Shown here one piece after another: positions 34,344-43,101 of a stretch of 54,738 nucleotides of DNA. A program made the translations under genes and the position numbers. Positions within the stretch are counted from its first letter, which is position 1; each line of letters starts with the position of its first letter. The notes below the pieces were generated by a model. It had not been told where the DNA came from and searched no databases. It saw only the letters and a list, made by a program, of their open reading frames with translations. This DNA comes from Myxococcales bacterium (lineage in GTDB: Bacteria; Myxococcota; B64-G9), in assembly GCA_012798435.1 (NCBI GenBank), contig JAAZNF010000030.1, positions 1 to 54,738 of the forward strand, in the 5' to 3' direction.

Positions 34344-34665
34344 GCCGTGCTCTTTACCAGACGCCGGGTCCGATGCAAAGACGGAAACCACAGACGGGGC
34401 TGCCAGGCTCTCCCTGTTTGACAAAATGTCACGCCCGGCGCGGGCCCGGAAGACACGCTGACAAATTGTCGGAGACCATGTCTAGCCCCCGGACCTGCGG
34501 CCAGACCGCCGGATCCGCCAGGAGAAAAAATCCTTCACTATCAGTATGATACACCGGGCCTGTCCCCACTGGTCTGGCTCGTTATCGGACACCGGAAACT
34601 CGGAGTCTGGCACGGGTATTGCTCGGTCAAAGCCGGGCGCATATGCCGGCGCTGTTGGAGGCAGG
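34344..34665. other. Divergent control region between the ABC operon and the T2SS operon
   Basis: A 322-base stretch without a real gene. It contains two TGACA-N3-TGTCA-type palindromes (34419-34471), a weaker AGAC-CAT-GTCT site (34473-34483), and a TATGAT -10-like hexamer at 34545-34550 that lacks a good -35. GGAGG at 34656-34660 is the gspC ribosome binding site. The strong -10 with poor -35 fits a promoter needing an activator. Confidence 0.5.
34419..34471. promoter_or_regulatory. Two operator-like palindromes
   Basis: TGACAAAATGTCA (34419-34431) is a perfect 5-3-5 palindrome. TGACAAATTGTCG (34459-34471) is the same site with one mismatch at the end and an internal perfect GACAA-A-TTGTC. 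Their centres are 40 bp apart, roughly four helical turns, on similar faces of the helix. They stand out as AT-rich sites in GC-rich DNA. Which regulator binds, and whether it controls the gsp operon or the ABC operon, is unknown. Confidence 0.55.
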
Positions 34666-35589
34666 ATGGAGACATTTTTCAAGAAGTATTTCTGGTGCAT
34701 CAACCTCGTCTTCATCGCGCTCGCGGCTTGGCTGGTGGCCGGGGCGGTGCAAGTGATCATCGTCCGCAAGGTCCGCGCCCTGCCCTCGGTTACCCCGGCC
34801 GCCGCCCGCCCGCAGGTGGCCCGCCCGCTGCCCGAACAGAAGGACAACTCGGCGGTGGTCAAGAAGAACTACTTCGGCTCGGCCATGGCGCTTCCGGTGG
34901 AGACCATCGAGACCGGCCCCGAGCTCGACGAGAAGGCCGCCGAGGAGCTTTTGGGCGGCTCGCTCAGCAACTTGAACGCCGCCCTGGTCGGGACCATGGT
35001 GGCCTCCGACAAAGCCTGGTCGATGGCCATCATCACCGACAAGTCCGCCTCCGAGACCGGCATCTACCGCATCGACGACACCCTGATGGGCGAGGCCCGC
35101 ATCGTGGAAATCCTCCCCCAGCGCATCTACCTCCTGCGGGGTGGCGTCCGCGAGTACCTCGACCTCCAGGACAAGGCCTCCCCCAAGGCCTCGCCGGGGT
35201 CCCGGCCCCCCGTCGCCGCCGCGCCGCCGGCCGGAGACCGGCTCGGCGAGGGCATCAAGAAGACCGGCGACAACGCCTACAGCATCCAGCGCGGCGAGAT
35301 CGACAAGGTGCTCTCCAACCTCAACAACATCGCCATGCAGGCGCGCATCGTGCCCTCGTTCGTCAACGGCGAGGCCAACGGCTTCAAGCTGTTCGCCATC
35401 CGGCCGGACTCGCTCTACAGCAAGATCGGGATCGAGAACGGCGACATCATCCAGAAGATCAACGGCTTCCCCATGAACAGCCCCGACAAGGCCCTGGAGA
35501 TCTATCAGAAGCTCAAGTCGGCGAGCTCGGTGGACGTGGAGATCGTCCGCAACGGGAAGACCATGAAGCTGAACTACCAGATCCAGTAG
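34666..35589 (+). CDS. gspC: Type II secretion system inner-membrane protein GspC
   Basis: A 307-residue bitopic protein: a short cytoplasmic start, a transmembrane helix (about 10-33), the periplasmic HR region (about 100-170, LVGTMVASDKAWSMAII through YLLRGGVREYLDL) and a C-terminal PDZ domain (about 225-307, FKLFAIRPDSLYSKIGIENG). GspC links the inner-membrane platform to the GspD secretin and helps choose substrates. The start follows GGAGG with 5 nt spacing; an in-frame ATG at 34546 would add 40 residues ahead of the membrane segment and lacks a site. It is the first gene of the operon. Confidence 0.9.
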   Translation: METFFKKYFWCINLVFIALAAWLVAGAVQVIIVRKVRALPSVTPAAARPQVARPLPEQKDNSAVVKKNYFGSAMALPVETIETGPELDEKAAEELLGGSLSNLNAALVGTMVASDKAWSMAIITDKSASETGIYRIDDTLMGEARIVEILPQRIYLLRGGVREYLDLQDKASPKASPGSRPPVAAAPPAGDRLGEGIKKTGDNAYSIQRGEIDKVLSNLNNIAMQARIVPSFVNGEANGFKLFAIRPDSLYSKIGIENGDIIQKINGFPMNSPDKALEIYQKLKSASSVDVEIVRNGKTMKLNYQIQ

Positions 35590-35626
35590 CCGTCCGGGAT
35601 CTCTTCGAAGGATCGGGAGCCCCACC

Positions 35627-38488
35627 ATGATGCTGATACTGTCGAGCCTGTTCTTCTCCGCTTGGCTGTCACCGGCAGCACCGGGCACGCCGGTGTTGCT
35701 GGCGCAGGAGACCCCACCCGCCCAACCCGGCAAGACCACCCGGCCACCGGTGCCCAACCCGCAGCTCCTCAAGACGCTGCGGCCCAACAATCCGGACAAG
35801 CAGCCGCTCGGCCCCGGGGGTCGCGGCACGCCGGCGAAGCCGTTGATCAGCCCAAGACAGATCACCCCCCCGCCAGAGGGAGCGCTGCCGTCGAACGTGC
35901 CCACCCCGGTGCGCCCCGCCGACATGCCGCCCCCGAAGACCGGGGAGCCGGCCAACAAGATCCGCCTGCCCGAGACCGATGGGGCCAAGGCCGCCACCGC
36001 CGCCGACAAGGCGCCGGGCAAGGCCGAGGGCGCAGGCCCGCTGGAGCCCGCCAGGGCCGACAAGAGCAAGGACAAGCGCTGCCACCCCCTGCCGCCGGGG
36101 GTCAGGGTGCGCATGAACTTCAACGAGGCCGAGGTGCTGGAGATCGTGCAGTGGATCTCCGAGATCACCTGCAAGAACTTCATCATCAGCGACGCCATCC
36201 GCGGCGGCAAGATCACCGTGCTCTCCAACACGCCCATCACCGCCGAGGAAGCCTACCGGGCCTTCCTGTCCGCGCTGAACGTCAACAACATGACCGTGGT
36301 CGAGACCGGCCGTTTCCTGAAACTCCAGATGAAGCGCGACGCCCCCAAGGACACCATCCCCACCTACGTCGACGGCGAGTTCAACCTGGGCAACCTGGAC
36401 CTGATGGTGACCCGCCTGATCCAGCTCAAGTACGCCGACGCCAACACCATCAACGGCACGGTGAAGCAACTGGTGTCCAAGGACGGCGACAGCTACCCCT
36501 ACGCTCCGACCAACACCTTGATCATCTCGGACGTCGCGACCAACATGAAACGGGTGCTGGACATCCTGGACAAACTCGACACCCCGCAGGGCCAGAACGA
36601 GCTGCGGGTGGTGCAGGTGAAGTACGCCGCCGCCGCCGACGTGGCCAAGACCCTGGACGAAGTCTTCGGCGAGAAGGCCCGTGCCGCTGGCGCCCCGGGC
36701 GGCAGCTCGCGCATCCAGCCCATCCGCAGCGGTGGCCCCGCCACCACGCCGTCCGGCGCGCCTCCCGGCGCCACCCCCGGCGCCCAGGCCGAGGCTTCCC
36801 TCGAGGGCGAGCCCACCGTGCTCTCCAAGGTGATCGCCGACGAGCGCACCAACAAGCTCCTGCTCATCGCCAACTCCCGCTCCTTCCCGCAGATCATGGA
36901 CCTCATCGACAAGATCGACGTGCCCGTGCCCGGTGACGGCCAGATCCAGGTCATCTACCTGGAACACGCCAACGCCGAGGAGCTTTCCCAGACGCTGACT
37001 TCTCTGTCTCAGGGAACCGCCAACCGACCCAAGGCCGCCCCTTCTTCTCCCGGCGGCGGCAGCAGCAAGCCACCGGCAGGCGCTCCCAAGACCGCCGCCG
37101 AGCTGTTCCAGGGCGAGGTGAAGATCACCGCCGACAAGTCCACCAACTCGCTGGTGGTGGTGGCCTCGCAGAACGACTTTCGCAGCCTGCTCAAGGTGGT
37201 GAAGCAGCTGGACATCGCGCGCCGCCAGGTGTTCGTCGAGGCGGTGATCATGGAGGTCAACATCGACACCTCCCGCGACACCGCGCTGGCCTTCCACGGC
37301 GGCGCCGCGGCCGAGCTGGGCGGCGAGACCATTCCCCTGCTGTTCGGCACCCAGTACAAGGTGAACGGCCAGAACTTCAACTCCATCAACATGCTGTCGG
37401 CGCTGTCCATGCTGGGCTTCGTGAGCGGGGTGCGCGGCCCCAACCTGAGCAGCGACGCCTCGATCCTCGGCAGCATCACCATCCCCAAGTTCGGGGTGAT
37501 GCTGCAGGCGTTGCAGACCGACTCCAACGTGAACGTGCTCTCCACCCCGCACATCATCACCTCCGACAACGAGGAGGCCGAGATCAAGGTGGGCGAGAAC
37601 ATCCCCATCCCGGCCGGCTACGGCGGTTACGGCATGGGAAGCTCGTTGGCCGGGTTGGCCTCGATGTACACCGGCACCACCGGCACCACCGGCACCGGGC
37701 TCACCGGGCTGGGCAGCGGCTACGGCGCCTACGGCGGCCTGAGCTCGCTGTTGGGGATGGGCATGGGGGCCATCAACCGTCAGGAGGTGGGCCTGACCCT
37801 CAAGGTGAAACCCCAGATCAACAAGGGCAACGTGGTGCGCATGGAGCTGGAGGTGGAGCTCACCGAGGTCAAGGACACCAGCAACCCGCTCGGCCCGACC
37901 ACCACCAAGCGCTCGGCCAAGACGGTGGTGCTGCCGCGGGATCAGGAGACGGTGGTGGTGGGCGGCCTGATGCGCGAGAAGCTGGACATCGGCGAGACCA
38001 AGGTGCCGGTGCTGGGCGACATCCCGGTGATCGGCTGGTTCTTCAAGGCCAAGCACAACCAGAAGACCAAGACCAACCTCCTGTTCTTCCTTACCCCCTA
38101 CGTGGTGGAGGGGCCGGAGGATTTCCGCACCATCTTCGAGCGCAAGATGGACGAGCGGCGCGAGTTCTTGCAGCAGTACTACAACACCGGGCCCGAGTAT
38201 CGGGCGGTGGTGGACTACCGCCGCAAGCACGGCCCGCTGGCCGACATGCGGCTGCACCTCTTGGAGGAGTTCTCCCGCATCGAGAACGGTGGCGCCGGCA
38301 GCGGGCGGGAGATCGTGGTCACGCCCAAGGCGCCGGACGACAGAGCGGGATCCGCCCCGCAAGCCGACCCAGCGCACGGCGAAGGTGCGAGCGACTCGAC
38401 AACGCCGCCCCCCACCGAAACCCACGGCGAACCGGAGCACGCCCCGGCAGAGACGCCGCCGCCGGAGCGGCACATCGACGTGGAATGA
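35627..38488 (+). CDS. gspD: Type II secretion outer-membrane secretin GspD
   Basis: A 953-residue secretin subunit that forms the outer-membrane channel. After the signal there is an unusually long Pro/Ala-rich stretch (about 30-155). N0 starts near 160 (VRMNFNEAEVLEIVQWISE), then N1 (LMVTRLIQLKYADAN), N2 and N3, the last two separated by Pro/Ser/Gly linkers. The secretin domain (about 530-840) follows, with LSTPHIITSDNEEAEIKVG and VGLTLKVKPQINKG. A Gly/Thr/Tyr-rich loop (about 662-712) lies within the secretin domain. A charged 110-residue tail follows the channel domain and may carry the pilotin-binding region. No pilotin gene is apparent. Confidence 0.93.
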   Translation: MMLILSSLFFSAWLSPAAPGTPVLLAQETPPAQPGKTTRPPVPNPQLLKTLRPNNPDKQPLGPGGRGTPAKPLISPRQITPPPEGALPSNVPTPVRPADMPPPKTGEPANKIRLPETDGAKAATAADKAPGKAEGAGPLEPARADKSKDKRCHPLPPGVRVRMNFNEAEVLEIVQWISEITCKNFIISDAIRGGKITVLSNTPITAEEAYRAFLSALNVNNMTVVETGRFLKLQMKRDAPKDTIPTYVDGEFNLGNLDLMVTRLIQLKYADANTINGTVKQLVSKDGDSYPYAPTNTLIISDVATNMKRVLDILDKLDTPQGQNELRVVQVKYAAAADVAKTLDEVFGEKARAAGAPGGSSRIQPIRSGGPATTPSGAPPGATPGAQAEASLEGEPTVLSKVIADERTNKLLLIANSRSFPQIMDLIDKIDVPVPGDGQIQVIYLEHANAEELSQTLTSLSQGTANRPKAAPSSPGGGSSKPPAGAPKTAAELFQGEVKITADKSTNSLVVVASQNDFRSLLKVVKQLDIARRQVFVEAVIMEVNIDTSRDTALAFHGGAAAELGGETIPLLFGTQYKVNGQNFNSINMLSALSMLGFVSGVRGPNLSSDASILGSITIPKFGVMLQALQTDSNVNVLSTPHIITSDNEEAEIKVGENIPIPAGYGGYGMGSSLAGLASMYTGTTGTTGTGLTGLGSGYGAYGGLSSLLGMGMGAINRQEVGLTLKVKPQINKGNVVRMELEVELTEVKDTSNPLGPTTTKRSAKTVVLPRDQETVVVGGLMREKLDIGETKVPVLGDIPVIGWFFKAKHNQKTKTNLLFFLTPYVVEGPEDFRTIFERKMDERREFLQQYYNTGPEYRAVVDYRRKHGPLADMRLHLLEEFSRIENGGAGSGREIVVTPKAPDDRAGSAPQADPAHGEGASDSTTPPPTETHGEPEHAPAETPPPERHIDVE
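37666..37712 (+). repeat. Short tandem repeat inside gspD
   Basis: Nine-base units related to CACCGGCAC repeat about three times and degenerate into CACCGGGCT units. They encode the TGTTGTTGTGLTGLG stretch of the secretin loop. In-frame units would change loop length without breaking the gene. Confidence 0.5.
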
Positions 38489-38513
38489 GGAATACCCGGT
38501 AGCGAGGCACGCC

Positions 38514-40223
38514 ATGGCCGACGGCCGAAAATTGGGCGAGATCCTCAGGGAGCAGGTGAGCTTGCCGGAGGACAAGATCTCCGAAGCCCTGCGCCAGCAG
38601 CAAGAGCGCGGCGGGCGCATCGGCGAGATCCTGGCGGCCACGGGCGCGGTGACGCCGGAGGACGTGATCGCGGCGCTGGCGGCACAGTTCGACCTGCCGC
38701 TGGCCGAGGAGATCGATCCCGGCGCCATCGACACCGCGCTGGTCCACCCCATCCCCATCAACTTCGCCAAGCAGCACCTGGTGCTGCCGTACGCCCAGCG
38801 CGGGGAGGAAGTGCTGCTGCTCACTGCCGACCCGCTGGACACCTTCGTGCTGGACGACGTGCGGGTATTGCTGCAACGGCCGGTGCGGCCGGTGCTGGCC
38901 ACCCCGGAGAAGATCCTGGAGACCATCAACCGGGTGTACGACCGCGCCGCCGGCGAGACCGAGGCCCTGATGGGCGACCTGGAGGGCACCGACCTGGACG
39001 CGGTGGCCCACGAGCTGGAGGAGCCGCAGGACCTGCTGGACGCCTCCGACGAGGCCCCCATCATCCGCCTGGTGAACTCGCTCTTGTTCCAGGCGGTCAA
39101 GGAGCGGTGCAGCGACATCCACATCGAGCCCATGGAGCGCGACATCGTGGTGCGCTTCCGCCGCGACGGAGTGCTGCACGAGGTGCTGCGCCCGCCCAAG
39201 CGCTTCCAGGCCAGCATCATCTCCCGCGTCAAGATCATGGGCGGGCTGAACATCGCCGAGAAGCGCCTGCCCCAGGACGGCCGCATCCGCATCAAGATCG
39301 CCGGGCGCGACATCGACATCCGCCTGTCCACCGTGCCCACCGTACACGGGGAGCGCGTGGTGATGCGCCTGCTGGACAAGAGCGCCGTGCTGCTCGACCT
39401 GTCCCAGATCGGCTTCAACGAGGACAACCTGCGCACCATGAACGCGCTGATCCAGAAGAGCCACGGCATCATCCTGGTCACCGGCCCCACCGGCAGCGGC
39501 AAGACCACCACCCTGTATGCCGCCCTGTCCAAGATCAACACCCCGGACGTGAACATCCTCACCGTCGAAGACCCGGTGGAGTACCAGCTCCCCGGCATCG
39601 GCCAGGTGCACGTGAACGACAAGATCGACCTCAGCTTCGCCAACGTGCTGCGCTCGTTCCTGCGGCAGGACCCGGACATCATCATGGTGGGCGAGATCCG
39701 CGACGTGGCCACCGCCGAGATCGCCATCCAGGCCTCGCTCACCGGCCACCTGGTGTTCTCCACCGTGCACACCAACGACGCCGCCACCGCGGTCACCCGC
39801 CTCGTGGACATGGGGGTGGAGCCCTTCCTGGTGGCCTCCTCGCTGATCGCCATCGTGGCCCAGCGCCTGGTGCGAGTGGTGTGCCCCCACTGCCGGCGAG
39901 AGGTGGCCCCGAGCGCCAAGGAGTGGGACGAGCTGTGCGGCCAGGAGGTGCGGGTGGCGAGACCGGCGCGGGTGTACCAGGCGGTCGGCTGCGCCCAGTG
40001 TTTCAAGACCGGCTACCTCGGCCGCACCGGCATCTACGAGATGCTGGTCATCGACGACGAGGTCCGCGCGCTGGCGCTGAAGAACGCCGACTCCACCAGC
40101 ATCAAGCGCGCGGCGGTGTCCCGCGGCATGCGCACCCTGCGTGACGACGGGGCGGACAAGGTGGCCCGGGGCATCACCACCATCGAGGAGGTGCTGCGGG
40201 TCACCCAGGAGGACACCCAGTAG
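38514..40223 (+). CDS. gspE: Type II secretion ATPase GspE
   Basis: A 569-residue cytoplasmic ATPase. N1E-like helical domains (1-150, LGEILREQVSLPEDKISEAL) bind GspL. The ATPase core carries Walker A GPTGSGKTT (324-332), the Asp box EDPVEYQ, Walker B VGEIRD and a His box. The tetracysteine zinc domain is C457, C460, C493 and C496. It powers pseudopilus assembly at the inner-membrane platform. It begins 25 nt after gspD; GCGAGG is a modest ribosome site. Confidence 0.95.
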   Translation: MADGRKLGEILREQVSLPEDKISEALRQQQERGGRIGEILAATGAVTPEDVIAALAAQFDLPLAEEIDPGAIDTALVHPIPINFAKQHLVLPYAQRGEEVLLLTADPLDTFVLDDVRVLLQRPVRPVLATPEKILETINRVYDRAAGETEALMGDLEGTDLDAVAHELEEPQDLLDASDEAPIIRLVNSLLFQAVKERCSDIHIEPMERDIVVRFRRDGVLHEVLRPPKRFQASIISRVKIMGGLNIAEKRLPQDGRIRIKIAGRDIDIRLSTVPTVHGERVVMRLLDKSAVLLDLSQIGFNEDNLRTMNALIQKSHGIILVTGPTGSGKTTTLYAALSKINTPDVNILTVEDPVEYQLPGIGQVHVNDKIDLSFANVLRSFLRQDPDIIMVGEIRDVATAEIAIQASLTGHLVFSTVHTNDAATAVTRLVDMGVEPFLVASSLIAIVAQRLVRVVCPHCRREVAPSAKEWDELCGQEVRVARPARVYQAVGCAQCFKTGYLGRTGIYEMLVIDDEVRALALKNADSTSIKRAAVSRGMRTLRDDGADKVARGITTIEEVLRVTQEDTQ

Positions 40224-40226
40224 ATC

Positions 40227-41450
40227 ATGGCGGTGTATCGTTTCAAGGGGCTCAACGCCCAGGGCAAGGAGGTCTCCGGAATCCGCGACGCGGACAGCCC
40301 GCGCGGCCTGCGGGCGCTGCTGCGCAAGGAGAACATCTTCCCCACCGAGATCCGGGACCAGGCCGGAGGCAAAGCGGCCGAGGATCGCAACCTGGACCTG
40401 CGGCGCCTGCGCGGCCGGGTCTCTTCGAGCGACCTGGCCATCCTCACCCGCCAGCTGGCCACCCTGCTCCACGCCGGGGTCACCCTGGTGGAGTCGCTCT
40501 CCGCCATGATCGACCAGGTGGAGGACGACCTGCTCAAGCTCACCCTGAACCAGGTCAAGCAGCGGGTGAACGAGGGCAGCTCCCTGGCCGACGCCATGGC
40601 CCAGCATCCCAAGGTGTTCCCCGAGCTGTACTGCAACATGATCCGGGCTGGCGAGAGCTCGGGGGCGCTGGACGTGGTGCTCAACCGCCTGGCGGACTTC
40701 ACCGAGGGCCAGGCGCGGCTGCGCTCCAAGGTGATCGGAACGCTCACCTACCCGGCCATCATGGTGGTGGTGGGCATCGGCATTTTGGCGGTGCTGTTCG
40801 TGGTGGTCATCCCCAAGATCACCCAGATCTTCGAGGACCTCAAGGCCACCCTGCCCCTGCCCACCCGCGTCCTGTTGGCCATCTCCGACTTCCTGGGCAG
40901 CTTCTGGTGGGTGCTGCTGCTGGCCATCGGCGGCGGGATCTGGGCCACGCTGGCCTACATCCGCACCGAGCGGGGGCGGCTGCGCTGGGACGGCTTCAAG
41001 CTGCGCATGCCGGTCATCGGTGGCATCGTGCGCATGCTGGCGGTGGCACGGTTCGCCAAGACGCTGTCCACCCTGCTGCACTCCGGGGTGCCGCTGCTGT
41101 CGGCGCTGTCGATCGTGCGCGGCATCGTGAACAACAGGGTGCTGGCCGGGGCCATCGACGGCGCGCGGGAGAGCATCCAGGAGGGCGAGAGCATCGCCGC
41201 GCCGCTCAAGCGCAGCGGCCACTTCCCGCCCTTGGTGACCCACATGATCGCCATCGGCGAGCGCTCGGGGCAGCTCGAGGCCATGCTCGACAACGTGGCA
41301 TCGAGCTACGAGAGCCAGGCCGAGGCGCGCATCAACCAGCTCACCACCCTGCTCGAGCCGCTGATGATCGTGCTCATGGGCGGGGCGGTGGGATTCATGG
41401 TCTTCTCGGTGCTGCTGCCCATCCTGCAGCTCAACCAGTTCGCGCGGTGA
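40227..41450 (+). CDS. gspF: Type II secretion platform protein GspF
   Basis: A 407-residue polytopic inner-membrane protein with the two GspF/PilC helical domains (about 70-190 and 270-390) and three transmembrane helices. Landmarks are LTRQLATLLHAGVTLVESL and the parallel FAKTLSTLLHSGVPLLSAL, which show the internal duplication. It is the rotor-like core that couples GspE to pseudopilin extrusion. Three bases separate it from gspE, and its stop lies five bases before the lspA-like start. Confidence 0.94.
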   Translation: MAVYRFKGLNAQGKEVSGIRDADSPRGLRALLRKENIFPTEIRDQAGGKAAEDRNLDLRRLRGRVSSSDLAILTRQLATLLHAGVTLVESLSAMIDQVEDDLLKLTLNQVKQRVNEGSSLADAMAQHPKVFPELYCNMIRAGESSGALDVVLNRLADFTEGQARLRSKVIGTLTYPAIMVVVGIGILAVLFVVVIPKITQIFEDLKATLPLPTRVLLAISDFLGSFWWVLLLAIGGGIWATLAYIRTERGRLRWDGFKLRMPVIGGIVRMLAVARFAKTLSTLLHSGVPLLSALSIVRGIVNNRVLAGAIDGARESIQEGESIAAPLKRSGHFPPLVTHMIAIGERSGQLEAMLDNVASSYESQAEARINQLTTLLEPLMIVLMGGAVGFMVFSVLLPILQLNQFAR

Positions 41451-41454
41451 TGAC

Positions 41455-42015
41455 ATGGTGAACCCGCTCCTCCACCCAAGGCTCACGTCCCCGGAGAACC
41501 AGGTGCGGCTCATCTCCCTGCTGTCGGTGGCCCTGAGCGCCGCCCTGCTGGACCAGATCACCAAGTGGGTGGCCGAGGCCGCCCTGCCGGCCGACGGCGC
41601 CGTGTCCCTGTGGGCCGGTGTGCTCTCGCTGCGCTTGCGGGCCAATCCGCACGGGGCCTTCGGGCTGTTCTCCTCGCTGCCCGAGCCGGCGCGCCTGCCG
41701 CTCATGCTCGGGCTCTCGGCGCTCGCGCTGCTGCTGGCCTTCTGGGTGACGCTACGCGTCCTCGGCCTGCGCCCCTTGGTGGCGGTGGCGCTCGGGCTCA
41801 TCCTGGGGGGCGCGGCCGCCAACCTGGCGGACCGGCTGGTGCGGCGCGAGGTGATTGATTTTGTGGAACTGTTCAACGGCCACTGGCCGACCTTCAACCT
41901 GGCGGACGTGGCCATCACCGCCGGGTGTCTGCTCCTGGTGGCGGTGCTCGTGCGCCGGGGGCCCGGCGGACGCCCGGACCCGACATTGGAAAGCGACAAA
42001 GGAGGACTGGCATGA
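41455..42015 (+). CDS. lspA: Lipoprotein signal peptidase II (LspA) inside the T2SS operon
   Basis: A 186-residue, four-helix inner-membrane aspartic protease that cleaves prolipoprotein signal peptides. The family's boxes are present: DQITK (D33), NPHGAFG in place of NPGAAFG (64-70), GGAAANLADR with catalytic D126, and FNLAD with catalytic D151. The His in the NP.GAF box is a mild deviation. It sits between gspF and gspG and overlaps gspG (ATGA), so it is translated with the secretion system. Possible roles are maturation of a T2SS-linked lipoprotein or of lipoprotein cargo. I cannot tell whether it is the only lspA in the genome. Confidence 0.85.
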   Translation: MVNPLLHPRLTSPENQVRLISLLSVALSAALLDQITKWVAEAALPADGAVSLWAGVLSLRLRANPHGAFGLFSSLPEPARLPLMLGLSALALLLAFWVTLRVLGLRPLVAVALGLILGGAAANLADRLVRREVIDFVELFNGHWPTFNLADVAITAGCLLLVAVLVRRGPGGRPDPTLESDKGGLA

Positions 42016-42419
42016 GGAAGCTACGGCATTTTCTTAAGCGCGCCGGCAGCGCGCGCGGCATGACGCTCATCGAGATCATGGTGGTCGTCGCCATCCTGGG
42101 CATCATGGCCACCACCATCACCGTCGTGTACGTGCGCTACCTGGAGAGCAGCAAAGTGGACGGGACCAAGATCCAGATGGACAACATCCAGCAGGCGCTG
42201 GACGCCTACAAGATCCAGTACGGCTCCTACCCCACCACCGAGCAGGGGTTGCAGGAGCTGGTGAACAAGAAGGTCATGCCGAAGCTGCCCAAGGACAAGT
42301 GGGACAAGGAGTTCGAGTACATCCGCAGTAGCTCGAGCTCTTACACCCTCAAGTCCTTCGGGGCGGACTCGGCCCCCGGCGGCGAGGGCAACGACGCCGA
42401 CCTGACGGTGGAGCAGTAG
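42012..42419 (+). CDS. gspG: Major pseudopilin GspG
   Basis: A 135-residue pseudopilin. The leader cleavage site is GSARG/MTLIE, with Gly at -1 and Glu at +5, followed by the hydrophobic helix. YPTTEQGLQEL is the family's calcium-loop region. A calcium-binding Asp lies near the C-terminus (GGEGNDADL). It builds the pseudopilus shaft. The ATG lies 7 nt after GGAGGAC and overlaps the lspA stop. Confidence 0.95.
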   Translation: MRKLRHFLKRAGSARGMTLIEIMVVVAILGIMATTITVVYVRYLESSKVDGTKIQMDNIQQALDAYKIQYGSYPTTEQGLQELVNKKVMPKLPKDKWDKEFEYIRSSSSSYTLKSFGADSAPGGEGNDADLTVEQ

Positions 42420-42434
42420 GCACGGGAGCGGCGC

Positions 42435-43097
42435 ATGCGGCGGCGGTTTTCCATGTTGCGCTCCGAGCGGGGGCTCACCCTGGTAGAGCTGACCGTGGTG
42501 ATCCTGCTCATCGGCCTGGTGATGGGCGTGGCCATCCCCGCGGCGGGAAACCTCACCCGCGCCAACCTCAAGGTGGCCGCCCAACGGCTGGCCGGCTCCA
42601 TCCGCTTCGCCTACGACCTGGCGGCGCGCAAGAACGCCACCTTCCGGCTGGTGTTCGACCTCGAGAACCGCGCCTACTGGCTGGAGAGCACATCCGAGCG
42701 CTTCGTGCTGGAACGCGAGCGGGACGAGGTTCGCCGCGGCGCGGTGGAGAGCGAGGCGGCCGAGAAACGGCACAAGCGCTTCGTCAGCCGCGCCTTCATC
42801 GAGAGCGAGGACATGTGGAAGCCCAAGGGGCCGCCCCGCTTCGCGGCCGTGGCAGACAAGCTCGCGCCCAAGGTGGAGCTCCCCGACGGCATCTTCATAC
42901 GCGACGTGTGGGTGGCCCACCAGAGCGACAAGGTGAGCGCCGGCACGGCGGTGATGTACTTCTTCCCCACCGGCCAGACCGAGCGCGCGGCCATCCACCT
43001 GGTGGACGAGGACGACAACGCCATGACGGTGGTGAGTGAGCCCCTGACCGGCCGGGCCCGCGTGTACGCGGGCTACCGTGACCTCTCGGAGGATTGA
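42435..43097 (+). CDS. gspH: Minor pseudopilin GspH
   Basis: A 220-residue prepilin-like protein with cleavage site ERG/LTLVE (G13/L14, Glu at +5), the N-terminal helix and a beta-rich globular domain. It is somewhat larger than typical GspH (about 170), with a charged segment near 90-125. Minor pseudopilins H, I, J and K form the tip complex. It starts 16 nt after gspG. Confidence 0.82.
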   Translation: MRRRFSMLRSERGLTLVELTVVILLIGLVMGVAIPAAGNLTRANLKVAAQRLAGSIRFAYDLAARKNATFRLVFDLENRAYWLESTSERFVLERERDEVRRGAVESEAAEKRHKRFVSRAFIESEDMWKPKGPPRFAAVADKLAPKVELPDGIFIRDVWVAHQSDKVSAGTAVMYFFPTGQTERAAIHLVDEDDNAMTVVSEPLTGRARVYAGYRDLSED

Positions 43098-43101
43098 CGC
43101 C

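Noticed and set aside
34546-34665. Earlier ATG for gspC at 34546
   Set aside because: It adds 40 residues before the membrane helix, lies on the -10-like TATGAT, and has no ribosome site; ATG 34666 has GGAGG at 5 nt.
35669-40006. A 1445-codon open frame on the minus strand across gspD and gspE
   Set aside because: It is antisense to two clear T2SS genes. High GC at third positions leaves few stop codons on the opposite strand. Its translation shows no domain.
38319-41999. A 1226-codon minus-strand open frame across gspE, gspF and lspA
   Set aside because: Same reason: it mirrors real genes and is rich in His, Gln, Arg and Asp as expected for an antisense shadow.
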